DNA of 64,000 nucleotides from Patescibacteria group bacterium UBA6220 (GTDB lineage Bacteria; Patescibacteriota; Minisyncoccia; Minisyncoccales; Minisyncoccaceae), in NCBI GenBank assembly GCA_002421745.1, contig DISC01000001.1:61387-125386 (forward strand), in the 5' to 3' direction. The notes below the pieces were generated by a model. That model was given only the letters and a program-made list of their open reading frames with translations. It had not been told where the DNA came from and searched no databases. Positions 1 through 8,380 of the stretch are shown here, piece after piece (position 1 is the stretch's first letter; every line of letters begins with the position of its first letter). Position numbers and translations under genes: made by a program.

Positions 1-1
1 G

Positions 2-859
2 GGTAATTCCAAGTATTTAGTTATTGAGGCTTGCGAACACGAGGCCTCTTTTCTTTATTATTGGCCACAGATAGCAGTTGTAACTAATATGGAAGAAGAT
101 CATTTGGATTATTATAAAAACTTTGAAAACATAGAAAAAGCTTTTAATGAATTTACGGGCCATTTATCGGAAAAAGGATTATTGATTAAAAAATCAGATA
201 TAAATCTTAAAACCAAGGCCAAGATTATTGATTTTGAAATTAATCAAATTGAAGCTCAAAAATTACAGTCCATAATGAAAGTTCCTGGAGAGCACAATAT
301 CTTAAATGCTCTTGCAGCTATGGAAGTGGGCAAAGCTTTGGAAATACCCGAAAATATAATTTTCGCTTCTCTGGGAGAGTTTTATGGCACATGGAGGCGA
401 TTTGATGTTATAGATTTGCCTAACAATTTAGTTTTAATTGATGATTATGCTCATCATCCTACAGAAATCAAAGCAACTCTAAAAGCAGCTAGACAAAAAT
501 ATTCTAATCAGCAGATTTATTGCTTTTTTCAGCCACATCAATACCAGAGAACACAATTTTTATGGGAAGAATTTATTAATGTTTTTAAAAATTCTTTAGA
601 TGAAAAATTAGTTGATAAATTGTATATAGTTGATGTTTATGATGTCGTGGGCAGAGAAGGCGGAGATATTGCCAAAAATTATAATTCAAAAATATTAGCT
701 GAAAAAATCGGAGACAGCGCTATTTATATTGGAACAAAAGAAAATATAAATAAATATTTTCCCAAACAAGATGCTGTTGTAGTAATTATGGGTGCAGGAA
801 ATATTTATAATACAAGCGTAGAAATAAAAGCAAAACATCTCGGCACTTGCATCGACTAG
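2..859 (+). CDS. murC: UDP-N-acetylmuramate--L-alanine ligase, 3' part
   Basis: The reading frame is open from the window edge, so the start lies upstream and this is the C-terminal portion of MurC, the cytoplasmic ATP-dependent ligase that adds L-Ala to UDP-MurNAc. Visible are the Mur-ligase central-domain end (EACEHEASFL, then VTNMEEDHLDYY), the EHNILNALAA segment and the C-terminal-domain signature DDYAHHPTEI. These match MurC rather than MurD, E or F. It is the first of several peptidoglycan genes in the next 15 kb. The stop lies 26 bp before the preferred start of the next gene. Confidence is high for the family; the N-terminal P-loop is not in view. Confidence 0.93.
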   Translation, partial: GNSKYLVIEACEHEASFLYYWPQIAVVTNMEEDHLDYYKNFENIEKAFNEFTGHLSEKGLLIKKSDINLKTKAKIIDFEINQIEAQKLQSIMKVPGEHNILNALAAMEVGKALEIPENIIFASLGEFYGTWRRFDVIDLPNNLVLIDDYAHHPTEIKATLKAARQKYSNQQIYCFFQPHQYQRTQFLWEEFINVFKNSLDEKLVDKLYIVDVYDVVGREGGDIAKNYNSKILAEKIGDSAIYIGTKENINKYFPKQDAVVVIMGAGNIYNTSVEIKAKHLGTCID

Positions 860-885
860 AAATAGTATGCAAAAAAAACAATAAT

Positions 886-1413
886 ATGAAAAAAATCAAT
901 TCTCAACCAGTCATAACCATTCGTCCAATAAAAATGACAGACATTGATGCCTTGGTTGTTATGGTTAATTCTTTGGTTAAAGAAAAAGCTCTTACTAGTT
1001 TACAAAAAAAGATAACAAAAGAAGAAGAAAGGAAATATCTTAAAAATTTATTAAAAGAAATTAAAAATAACGAAAGCATTACTTTTGTAATAGATTTTGA
1101 TGGGCGTACTGTAGGTTCCTGTGGGATATCCAAAAACAATTCAATTATTCGCAATCATATTGGAGATATCGGAATAGTTTTGTGTCTAGAGGCCAGGGGA
1201 CAAGGATTGGGAGAAAAATTATTCAGAAAGGTAATCGAGAAGGGTATTAAAAAATTTAAGTTTAAAATAATCCAGCTAGATGTGTTTTCTGAAAATAAAC
1301 CCGCAATCAATTTTTATAAAAAAGTTGGCTTTGAGATGATTGGAACAATCAAAAAAGGAGGACTTCATTTTAGTAAACAAAAAGATATGTCAATTATGGT
1401 AAAATACTTATAA
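886..1413 (+). CDS. GNAT family N-acetyltransferase
   Basis: Predicted 175-residue acetyl-CoA-dependent N-acetyltransferase. The GNAT core is visible: a beta-strand with IGIVLCLEARGQGLGEKLF (motif A, Q/RxxGxG acetyl-CoA pyrophosphate loop) and the late segment NKPAINFYKKVGFEMIGT typical of motif B. A longer frame opens at 847 inside murC, but the ATG at 886 follows the murC stop and gives a normal GNAT N-terminus, so it is preferred. No clear Shine-Dalgarno is present. The substrate cannot be told; ribosomal-protein or small-molecule acetylation are both possible. It sits between murC and an acyl-CoA synthetase with no obvious functional link. Confidence 0.85.
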   Translation: MKKINSQPVITIRPIKMTDIDALVVMVNSLVKEKALTSLQKKITKEEERKYLKNLLKEIKNNESITFVIDFDGRTVGSCGISKNNSIIRNHIGDIGIVLCLEARGQGLGEKLFRKVIEKGIKKFKFKIIQLDVFSENKPAINFYKKVGFEMIGTIKKGGLHFSKQKDMSIMVKYL

Positions 1414-1443
1414 TTTTTAAATAATCAATATAAATAAATTTTT

Positions 1444-3120
1444 ATGGCCAAAAATTTTTATGTAGAAGGTGATCGTCCATGGTTTAATTTGTATCCCGAA
1501 GATTCTCCTAAAAATATAGACTATCCCGAAGTTCCATCTTTTTACTATATTGATAAAAATTCTGTCGAGTGTCCTGAAAATATTGCTCTTTCTTTTTATG
1601 ATAGAGATATAACTTATAGAGAATTTAAAGATAAAACTGATAAATTTGCTCGAGCTCTTCAAGAATACGGAATTCAAAAAGGCGATAGAATAATGATTTT
1701 AGCGGTTAATTGCCCGCAAAGTATTATTAGTATCTATGGCTGCGCTAAAGCTGGCGCCATACCAGTATCTTTAAATCCGCTTTATACAGCCAAAGAGCTT
1801 GAATATTTTTTTAAAGATATTGAGCCACGTCTAGTAATTACTCCAGATTCTTTTTATGCTAATGCAGTTGAAGCAGCAAAGTCCACTCCGCAAATAGAAA
1901 AAATAATTTCTTTTAATCTCTCAGATTATTTTTCTCCTATTAAAAAAGTTTTAGCCAGGTTGTTGAAAAAAATTGAAGTAATAGACTGCCCCAATTCAAT
2001 TAATTTTAATGATTTTATTAATGTCTCATCAGAATATAATAAGCCTGAGATAGATGTTTTTAATGATCCAACGCTTATTGTTTATACTGGAGGAACTACT
2101 GGTGAACCAAAAGGAGTGGTTATCACTCATTATAATATGATTTCTAATGCATACGGAATTCATTATTGGTATAATGATTATGTTGGACCAAAGTCATTTT
2201 TATTAGTTGTGCCGATTTTTCATATTTATGGAGCTGGATTAATTATGAATTGGCCGTTTATTAATAAAGGAAAATTAGTTATTTTTCCAAAATTTCAAAG
2301 AAAAGAAATTATTAATGCTATTAAAAAATACAAAATTGATGGATTATTTGGAGTGCCAGCAATTTTTTCAGCACTTATTAATTATTTTAAAGAAAATCCT
2401 AGAGAAAAAAGATTTGATTTTGTAAAACTTGTTACCAGTGGTAGCGCTCCGATTTCAGCTTATACGTGGCAACAAGGACAAGACGTATTTCCTAATGCTT
2501 TTTTTATTGAAGGATATGGACTATCTGAAACATGCTCAGTGTTTTTAGTTGATCCTTTGTCAAAAAAATACACAAAAGGAGCTGGTTTAGTTGGAATTCC
2601 TTTACTTAATATGGATGTTAAAATTATTGATCCCCAAACACAAGAAGATTTATCCGTAGAACAAAGTGGTGAGATAATAACAAAAGGGCCGATTATTTTT
2701 AAGGAATATTGGAGAAAGCCAGAAAAAACCAAACAAGCTATGAGAGATGGATGGTTTCACACCAAAGATATTGGCAGAATAAATAGTGAGGGTGCTTTTA
2801 GTATCGAAGGAAGATTAGATGATATGATTAATGTAAGGGGTGAAAAAGTGTGGCCTAGAGAAGTAGAAAAAATCTTAGAAGAAATTTCAAAAGTACAAGA
2901 AGTTGCTGTTGTTGGAATAAAAGATGATTATTATGGAGAAAAAATTAAGGCTTGCGTAGTTTTAAAAAAAGACGAGAAAGCCAATGAAAAAGAATTAATT
3001 GATTTTTGTAAAACAAAACTATCTCCGCAAAAAATTCCTCATATGGTAGAATTTTATAAAGAATTACCCAAATCAAACTTAGGAAAGATTCTTCATTACA
3101 AGTTAAGACAACAACTCTAA
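1444..3120 (+). CDS. AMP-dependent acyl-CoA synthetase (long-chain fatty acid--CoA ligase type)
   Basis: A 558-residue member of the ANL adenylating superfamily, which activates a carboxylate with ATP and transfers it to CoA. The P-loop-like motif YTGGTTGEPKG lies near residues 212-222, the A5 motif EGYGLSET near 355, the hinge region WFHTKDIG and GRLDDMINVRGEKVWP near 436-470, and the C-terminal catalytic lysine in NLGKILHYKL near 548. Length and motifs fit FadD-like ligases. The substrate is inferred only from this similarity. No other fatty-acid gene is in the window, so it may activate scavenged host lipids. Downstream lies a promoter and an RNA-like segment, not a co-transcribed gene. 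Confidence 0.88.
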   Translation: MAKNFYVEGDRPWFNLYPEDSPKNIDYPEVPSFYYIDKNSVECPENIALSFYDRDITYREFKDKTDKFARALQEYGIQKGDRIMILAVNCPQSIISIYGCAKAGAIPVSLNPLYTAKELEYFFKDIEPRLVITPDSFYANAVEAAKSTPQIEKIISFNLSDYFSPIKKVLARLLKKIEVIDCPNSINFNDFINVSSEYNKPEIDVFNDPTLIVYTGGTTGEPKGVVITHYNMISNAYGIHYWYNDYVGPKSFLLVVPIFHIYGAGLIMNWPFINKGKLVIFPKFQRKEIINAIKKYKIDGLFGVPAIFSALINYFKENPREKRFDFVKLVTSGSAPISAYTWQQGQDVFPNAFFIEGYGLSETCSVFLVDPLSKKYTKGAGLVGIPLLNMDVKIIDPQTQEDLSVEQSGEIITKGPIIFKEYWRKPEKTKQAMRDGWFHTKDIGRINSEGAFSIEGRLDDMINVRGEKVWPREVEKILEEISKVQEVAVVGIKDDYYGEKIKACVVLKKDEKANEKELIDFCKTKLSPQKIPHMVEFYKELPKSNLGKILHYKLRQQL

Positions 3121-3151
3121 AAATATTTTTTAGTAATTTTTGGCGAATAAT

Positions 3152-3180
3152 TTGCCGAAACGTCTTTTATTTTGTATAAT
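3152..3180 (+). promoter_or_regulatory. Sigma70-type promoter
   Basis: TTGCCG at 3152-3157 and a perfect TATAAT at 3175-3180, separated by 17 bp. Predicted transcription start is near 3187. It precedes a hairpin-rich stretch ending in a terminator-like hairpin at 3276-3295 and the methyltransferase/two-component genes. Confidence 0.7.
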
Positions 3181-3186
3181 AGTGTT

Positions 3187-3295
3187 AATAATAGAAAAAT
3201 ATTATTGAAATATGATTTTTTATCATAAAAAAATAAATAACAATATATCCATTTTTTTGAAATGGTAATTTTAAGGCCCTTTATCGGGCTTTTTT
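3187..3295 (+). ncRNA. Possible small RNA or attenuated leader
   Basis: Between the promoter at 3152-3180 and the T-tract at 3290-3295 there are about 110 nt with no convincing reading frame but three hairpins: TATGAT/ATCATA at 3211-3227, CCATTT/AAATGG at 3249-3265, and GCCC/GGGC at 3276-3289 followed by six T. The last one is a weak intrinsic terminator. The transcript would end 20 nt before the next start codon, so it could be a stand-alone sRNA or an attenuator controlling the downstream operon. No known riboswitch class was recognised. Confidence 0.35.
3276..3295 (+). terminator. Weak intrinsic terminator or attenuator
   Basis: GCCC/GGGC stem with a 6-nt loop followed by TTTTTT. It lies between a promoter and the start codon of the methyltransferase, which suggests attenuation or the end of a short RNA. 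Confidence 0.5.
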
Positions 3296-3315
3296 AATAA
3301 GTAAAATTTAATATT

Positions 3316-4239
3316 ATGTCATCTGTATTGGAAAATAATCAAAATGAGTATTCTGTTGAGCAATTTGTAGAAAAATTCGGTTTCGAAAAATGTGTTTTTG
3401 ATTTATTGAAATTTATTGAAAAAGATAATAATGAAATTAAAAATATTATTATTGCTAAATATTTAAAAGAAAAAATTTCTGCTGAATCTGAAACAAAATT
3501 ACTTGAATATTTTATAAATAATAGTGTTTTTAGTGCTGCCACCTTTGCTAATCCAGCCACTTCTGTTGTTACCGAGTTTTTATATACTAGACCCAATGTT
3601 TCACATCCAATTGATGAGTATTTTTTTGCTTCAAGGGGCGGAAGCGCGATTCATTCAAGGATTGTTAATGTTGAAGAAAATTTACACTCTTTAATTGAAG
3701 AATATTTAAAAAAAGACAAGGTTCTTATCGGAAATTTGGGCGGTGGTCCAGGTAGAGACATAATAGATGTTTTTTCCAAATATTATAAAGATAATAATAA
3801 TGTTTTTTGTGTTAACGTAGATAGGGATAAAAACACGATATTAAGAGGCAAAAGAATTGCGACAATGGCTGGCGTTATAGATAAAATAGATTTTTCAGAA
3901 ACCAGCTTTATGAGACATAAGCCTAAAAAAAAGTTTGATATAATTATTTTAGTTGGGGTGCTTTGTGGATTACCTTCAGAGACCTGTGTCTTGATTTTAA
4001 AACTTATTAAAAAAATGCTAGCAAAAGGAGGTTGTATTATAGCAAGCAATGTTACGCCCAAGATGTTAGAAGAAGATCCGTTTACATATTTTATTATGGA
4101 GAAAATAACTAATTGGCATCTTGTTTTCAAAGAAGAAGAATTATTAAAGGATATTTTCAAAAAAGCTGGATTAAAGTGGCAAAAAAGCTTTAGTGATGAT
4201 TATAGATATCATAATATGGGAATAGGAACCATAAAATAA
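3316..4239 (+). CDS. Class I SAM-dependent methyltransferase-like protein
   Basis: A 307-residue protein whose second half carries a Rossmann methyltransferase core. Motif I IGNLGGGPGRD (about residues 138-148) would bind S-adenosylmethionine, an acidic VNVDRD lies at the end of strand 2, and FDIIILVGVLCG followed by MLAKGGCIIASN matches motifs IV and VI. The N-terminal 130 residues are helical and unassigned. The substrate is unknown. It is the first gene of a run with a histidine kinase, a response regulator and a membrane protein (gaps of 5-18 nt), so a role in signalling or envelope modification is possible but not shown. Confidence 0.75.
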   Translation: MSSVLENNQNEYSVEQFVEKFGFEKCVFDLLKFIEKDNNEIKNIIIAKYLKEKISAESETKLLEYFINNSVFSAATFANPATSVVTEFLYTRPNVSHPIDEYFFASRGGSAIHSRIVNVEENLHSLIEEYLKKDKVLIGNLGGGPGRDIIDVFSKYYKDNNNVFCVNVDRDKNTILRGKRIATMAGVIDKIDFSETSFMRHKPKKKFDIIILVGVLCGLPSETCVLILKLIKKMLAKGGCIIASNVTPKMLEEDPFTYFIMEKITNWHLVFKEEELLKDIFKKAGLKWQKSFSDDYRYHNMGIGTIK

Positions 4240-4249
4240 TAAGATCTTT

Positions 4250-5845
4250 ATGGATATATATGTTATTATTAGTTTTATTAATGGTATCGTGGCAATTGTT
4301 TTTGGATTGTTTATTCTTTCAAGAAATTGGAAAAACACAACAAACAGAACGTTTTTTTTAATGAGTTTGGCTGTGGCTGTTTGGAGTTTTTCTTATTGTA
4401 AATGGCTTTCTGTAACAATTGAATCCGAAGCTCTTTATTGGTCAAGAATGCTTAATCTTGGAGCAACATTTATTCCAATTTTTTATTTGCATTGGATTTT
4501 AAGTATTCTAAATATAACAAAAAAAAGAAAAAATATATTAATTTTTGGATATATTATAACTATTATTTTTTCTATTTTTAGTTTTTCTTCATTATATATA
4601 TCTTCGGTAAAATCGGTTTTAGATTTTCCCTATTGGCCTCAGGCAGGAATTCTTTATGTGGTATTTTTAATCTTTGGATATTTTGGACTAACAAGTTGCG
4701 GCTTTTATGAATTAATAAAAGCAGAAAAGAAAGCGAATAAAGAAAAACTTCATCAAATTAATTATCTTATTATTGGATCGCTTTTTGGTTTTGGTGGTGG
4801 AGCTACAAATTTTCCATTAATGTTTGGATTAGAAATTTTACCACCCGTTGGGCAGATATTAGTTGTTTTATATATTGTTATTTTTGCTTTAGCTACCCTT
4901 AGATATCATTTATTTGAAGTAAAATTAATTTTAACAGAAATTTTAATAGGAATAATGGGCACTATAATTATGATTTTACTCTTTCTTATGCCCACAACGC
5001 CTTTAAGGATTTTGATTGGTGTTATTTTATTTTTATTTTTAATATTTGGTTATTATTTGATTCGGGCAATGCATCAAGAGGTTGCTAGAAAAGAAGAGGC
5101 TGAAAGAATCAGTAAATCCAAGACAGAATTTATTTCTATTGCTTCTCATCAATTAAGAACACCATTGGCTGCTATCAGGGGTTATACTTCTATGCTTAAA
5201 GATGGCGATTATGGCAAAATTCCAGATAAGGCTGTTAGTGCTGTTGATTATATTTATGAATCTAGTGTGGGTATGATAAAACTAGTAAATAGCTTGTTAT
5301 CTGTAAGTCGTTTGGAAAAAGGTCAAGTTGAATTAAAAATACAAGATATTTCCATTGAATCAATTGTAGAAAACTGCATTCAGGACATTCAATTGGTTGC
5401 AAAAGATAAGGGGCTTTATTTGAAATATGTAAAACCTACAAATCCTTTACCAACAATCAAAGGTGATCCAGACAAACTCAAAGAAGTCTTTAATAATATC
5501 ATTAATAACGCAGTATTATATACTCCAAAAGGGGGTGTAACAATTTCTTTAAAAAATAAAAAAAATAGCATATTAATACAAATAAAGGATACAGGGATTG
5601 GAATTGAAAAAGAGGATTTAAGTAAGATATTCAAAAGTTTTTCTCGAGGCAAAGGTGGAGTTGAGATTTATACTCAAGGCACGGGGCTGGGATTGTATGT
5701 AGCTAAAAACTTTTTGGAAATGCATAACGGAAAATTAATAGTCGCATCAAAGGGAAAAAATAAAGGTAGTGTTTTTTTAATTGAATTGCCAATTAATTCG
5801 AACATACAAAGTCGTCACGATTTTGTATTAACTGATGGTCAATAA
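4250..5845 (+). CDS. 7TM-sensor histidine kinase
   Basis: A 531-residue membrane sensor kinase. The first ~275 residues hold about eight hydrophobic segments resembling the 7TM N-terminal region common in CPR kinases. Then come a dimerisation/H-box with SHQLRTPLAAIRGY (phospho-accepting His about 300), the N-box INNAVLYTP, G1 DTGIGIEKEDL and G2 GTGLGLYVAKN. All catalytic boxes are intact, so it should autophosphorylate. The response regulator begins 18 nt downstream and is the likely partner. No separate extracytoplasmic ligand domain is seen, so the signal is probably perceived in or near the membrane. Confidence 0.92.
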   Translation: MDIYVIISFINGIVAIVFGLFILSRNWKNTTNRTFFLMSLAVAVWSFSYCKWLSVTIESEALYWSRMLNLGATFIPIFYLHWILSILNITKKRKNILIFGYIITIIFSIFSFSSLYISSVKSVLDFPYWPQAGILYVVFLIFGYFGLTSCGFYELIKAEKKANKEKLHQINYLIIGSLFGFGGGATNFPLMFGLEILPPVGQILVVLYIVIFALATLRYHLFEVKLILTEILIGIMGTIIMILLFLMPTTPLRILIGVILFLFLIFGYYLIRAMHQEVARKEEAERISKSKTEFISIASHQLRTPLAAIRGYTSMLKDGDYGKIPDKAVSAVDYIYESSVGMIKLVNSLLSVSRLEKGQVELKIQDISIESIVENCIQDIQLVAKDKGLYLKYVKPTNPLPTIKGDPDKLKEVFNNIINNAVLYTPKGGVTISLKNKKNSILIQIKDTGIGIEKEDLSKIFKSFSRGKGGVEIYTQGTGLGLYVAKNFLEMHNGKLIVASKGKNKGSVFLIELPINSNIQSRHDFVLTDGQ

Positions 5846-5863
5846 TAATTAATAATAATTAAT

Positions 5864-6229
5864 ATGAAAAAAATACTTATTATCGAAGACGAAAAAATTC
5901 TTTCCGAGATGTATAGGTTTAAATTTGCCAAAGAGGGATATAAAATTTATAATGCAATGGATGTGGAAGAGGCATTGGATTTAGCCAAAAAAGAAAAACC
6001 TAATTTGGTTATTCTTGATATGCTTTTGCCCAAAGAGAGCGGTATAGCTTTTTTGGAAAAAAGAAAATCAATAGCAGACATACAAAATATTCCTGTAATT
6101 GTTTTGTCTAATTTTGATGATAGTGAAACAAAAAATAAAGCTTTTTCTTTGGGAGCAAAAGATTATCTTATAAAATCCAACGCTGATCCAAAAGAAGTTT
6201 TAGATAAAATTAAGATTCATTTAAAGTAA
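5864..6229 (+). CDS. Single-domain response regulator (CheY-like)
   Basis: A 121-residue receiver domain with no output domain. The acidic pocket is IIEDE near the N-terminus, the phosphoacceptor Asp is in LVILDMLLP (about residue 52), the switch Ser is in VIVLSNFDD (about 80) and the conserved Lys is in YLIKSNA (about 103). It is the probable target of the kinase encoded immediately upstream. Since it lacks a DNA-binding domain, it must act by protein contact or as a phospho-relay, perhaps with the coiled-coil membrane protein encoded 5 nt downstream. Confidence 0.93.
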   Translation: MKKILIIEDEKILSEMYRFKFAKEGYKIYNAMDVEEALDLAKKEKPNLVILDMLLPKESGIAFLEKRKSIADIQNIPVIVLSNFDDSETKNKAFSLGAKDYLIKSNADPKEVLDKIKIHLK

Positions 6230-6234
6230 CAACA

Positions 6235-7401
6235 ATGATTTCAATCCCTTTGTCAATTTATCTTTTAATGCCTAGCAGTCTTTTTATATTGCTTGTTAGT
6301 GTATATTTATTTTTTAAAAACAAAAACAAATCTTCTATTATATTTTTAATAGCCGGATCTTTGCAGTTTTTGTGGATGATGGGAACTTTTTTAATGTGGT
6401 TGTTGTATTCTACTGGATTAGAGCCAAGAAATCTATTGGGCATAAAAATGCTTTCTTTATTGATATTTTTGATACCTGTGTTTTTGTTTCATTTTTCGGT
6501 TGAATTTTGTGCAGCCAGGGGGCAAAAAATATTATTATTTTTTTCGTATATTATTTCGCTATTGCTTGTGGCAATTAATAACTCAGAAAACATACTCAAT
6601 CAATTGTTTTTCTTTAATTGGTTGAGTTTTGACAAAAACAATTATATTTATTATTTTTTTGCCATTTTTGTTTTTGCTCTTCTTGGATTAACTTTATATA
6701 ATTTTAGCAAAGCTTTGATTGAAAAAGGTAGTGACAAAGAAAGCAAAAAAGATATTTTAGCTTTTTTGTTGTTGACTTTTGTTGTGTTTGGAGTGATGTT
6801 TATTTATTTTCTTCCGCAAAACGGTATAAATATTTATCCGATTTTTTATATTACTATTCCTATATATGCATTAGTATTAGGATATATCATAATTGAAAAA
6901 AATACATTTACGTCCGTATTAACAGTTGATATTATGATGGCGGTAATTTTAGCTTTTCTGGCGTCTTTTCTTGTTTTTCCAGATATAGAAATAGGCCTAA
7001 CCGCCAAATCAGTTATTTTTATTTTTATTTCATTTATTTGCTTTTTATTGGTGCGTTATATGAATAAAATTAATGGACAAAAAGTAACCTTTGAAAGAAT
7101 GATCAAAGAAAGGACTAAGGAATTAGAAGAAAAAACCATATATCTCAATGAAGCTAAGGAGAAACTAGAAGAATCAAATGCTGTTTTAGAAGTTACAGTA
7201 AAAGCAAGAACTGCGGAGCTAGAGGAAGTGAACAATAGCCTTGAAATGGAAATACAAAAAAGAACCAGAGAATTAAGTAATAAAACCAAAGAATTAGAAG
7301 AAAAAATAGAAGAACTCCAACAATTCAGTAATATTTTTATAAATAGAGAAAATAAGATGGTGGAACTAAAAGAAGAGATTAAAAAATTAAAAGAAAAATA
7401 A
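6235..7401 (+). CDS. Multi-pass membrane sensor-like protein with long coiled coil, no kinase domain
   Basis: A 388-residue protein with about seven or eight hydrophobic segments up to residue 275, like the sensory half of the kinase two genes upstream. It continues into a ~95-residue charged coiled coil built of repeats such as RTKELEEKT, RTAELEEVN and RTRELSNKTKELEEK. This looks like the signalling helix that normally joins a sensor to PAS or kinase domains, but the protein stops there. It may be a receptor subunit passing a signal to the upstream kinase or regulator, or a scaffold. The stop is clean, with no frame continuing into a kinase, so truncation by frameshift is unlikely. Confidence 0.7.
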   Translation: MISIPLSIYLLMPSSLFILLVSVYLFFKNKNKSSIIFLIAGSLQFLWMMGTFLMWLLYSTGLEPRNLLGIKMLSLLIFLIPVFLFHFSVEFCAARGQKILLFFSYIISLLLVAINNSENILNQLFFFNWLSFDKNNYIYYFFAIFVFALLGLTLYNFSKALIEKGSDKESKKDILAFLLLTFVVFGVMFIYFLPQNGINIYPIFYITIPIYALVLGYIIIEKNTFTSVLTVDIMMAVILAFLASFLVFPDIEIGLTAKSVIFIFISFICFLLVRYMNKINGQKVTFERMIKERTKELEEKTIYLNEAKEKLEESNAVLEVTVKARTAELEEVNNSLEMEIQKRTRELSNKTKELEEKIEELQQFSNIFINRENKMVELKEEIKKLKEK

Positions 7402-7410
7402 AAATAAGCA

Positions 7411-8376
7411 ATGGGTATTAAGAAAAACAATGAAATGGGATATTGCTTATTGTTAATACTGGGATTGTGTTTATCGTCGCCACTTCTTATATTAAATAAA
7501 AGCAATATTGTAGAGGCTGGAAAGACCCAGGCTTTTTTGGCTGCATCAGAAGATTCTTTATTTAGACCAATTAAAAAAAACAACATTGAAAATCTCCAAT
7601 TAAACGCCAGTAATGCTTTGTCTGTCTTAGTTGATTTTGAAAAAAATAAAGATAAAATTCTTTATGCTAAAAATGAAAATTCTCCAGCTCCGATTGCTTC
7701 AATGAGCAAATTAATGACTGCAATTATAGCAATAGAGCAGTATGATCTTGAAGACGATATTATTATAAATAAAGAAAACGCATTAGCCTTAAATAAAACA
7801 GGTTTAAATATAAAAACAGGCGATAGGATTTCATTAAATAATCTTTTGCAAATAATGTTGATTGAATCTAATAATGCGGCTGCTGAAGCTTTAACTCAAA
7901 AAATGGGAAGAGATAATTTTATTGCAGAAATGAATAAAAAATCTAAAGATTTGGGGCTAATAAATACAATTTTTTATAATCCATCTGGACTAGATATTAG
8001 TGATGCTATTTTTAATATTTCGACCCCAAAAGATTTAGAAAAAATAGCTGTTTATATTATACAAAAGCAACCACTAATCGGAGATATTTGCTCAATTGAG
8101 CAAATAGATGTTTATGTAAACGGAAAATTACTAAAACATCTAGAAAATACTAATATTTTATTAAAATCAAGTAGCGACTATCTGTGGGGTAAAACAGGGT
8201 ATACAGAAGAGGCGAATGGGTGTATTATTTTAATATTAAAAAGACCATTTTCTAATATCAAAGAATCATCAAATACCTATATAATTAATATAATTATGGG
8301 TGCGGATGGTAAGATAAATCGTTTTTTGGAAGCTCAAAAAATGGAAAATTGGATAATAAATTCTTTTATTTGGTAA
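7411..8376 (+). CDS. D-alanyl-D-alanine carboxypeptidase (S11 family)
   Basis: A 321-residue penicillin-binding, DacA-like serine peptidase that trims the terminal D-Ala of peptidoglycan stem peptides. The N-terminus has a hydrophobic export segment (about residues 10-28). The three active-site motifs are present: SMSK (about 97-100), SNN (about 153-155) and KTG (about 261-263). The protein lacks the long C-terminal beta domain of E. coli PBP5. The start is probably the ATG at 7411; an in-frame ATG at 7435 would also keep the signal segment. It lies 4 nt before mraY, in keeping with a cell-wall operon. Confidence 0.9.
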   Translation: MGIKKNNEMGYCLLLILGLCLSSPLLILNKSNIVEAGKTQAFLAASEDSLFRPIKKNNIENLQLNASNALSVLVDFEKNKDKILYAKNENSPAPIASMSKLMTAIIAIEQYDLEDDIIINKENALALNKTGLNIKTGDRISLNNLLQIMLIESNNAAAEALTQKMGRDNFIAEMNKKSKDLGLINTIFYNPSGLDISDAIFNISTPKDLEKIAVYIIQKQPLIGDICSIEQIDVYVNGKLLKHLENTNILLKSSSDYLWGKTGYTEEANGCIILILKRPFSNIKESSNTYIINIIMGADGKINRFLEAQKMENWIINSFIW

Positions 8377-8380
8377 AAAT

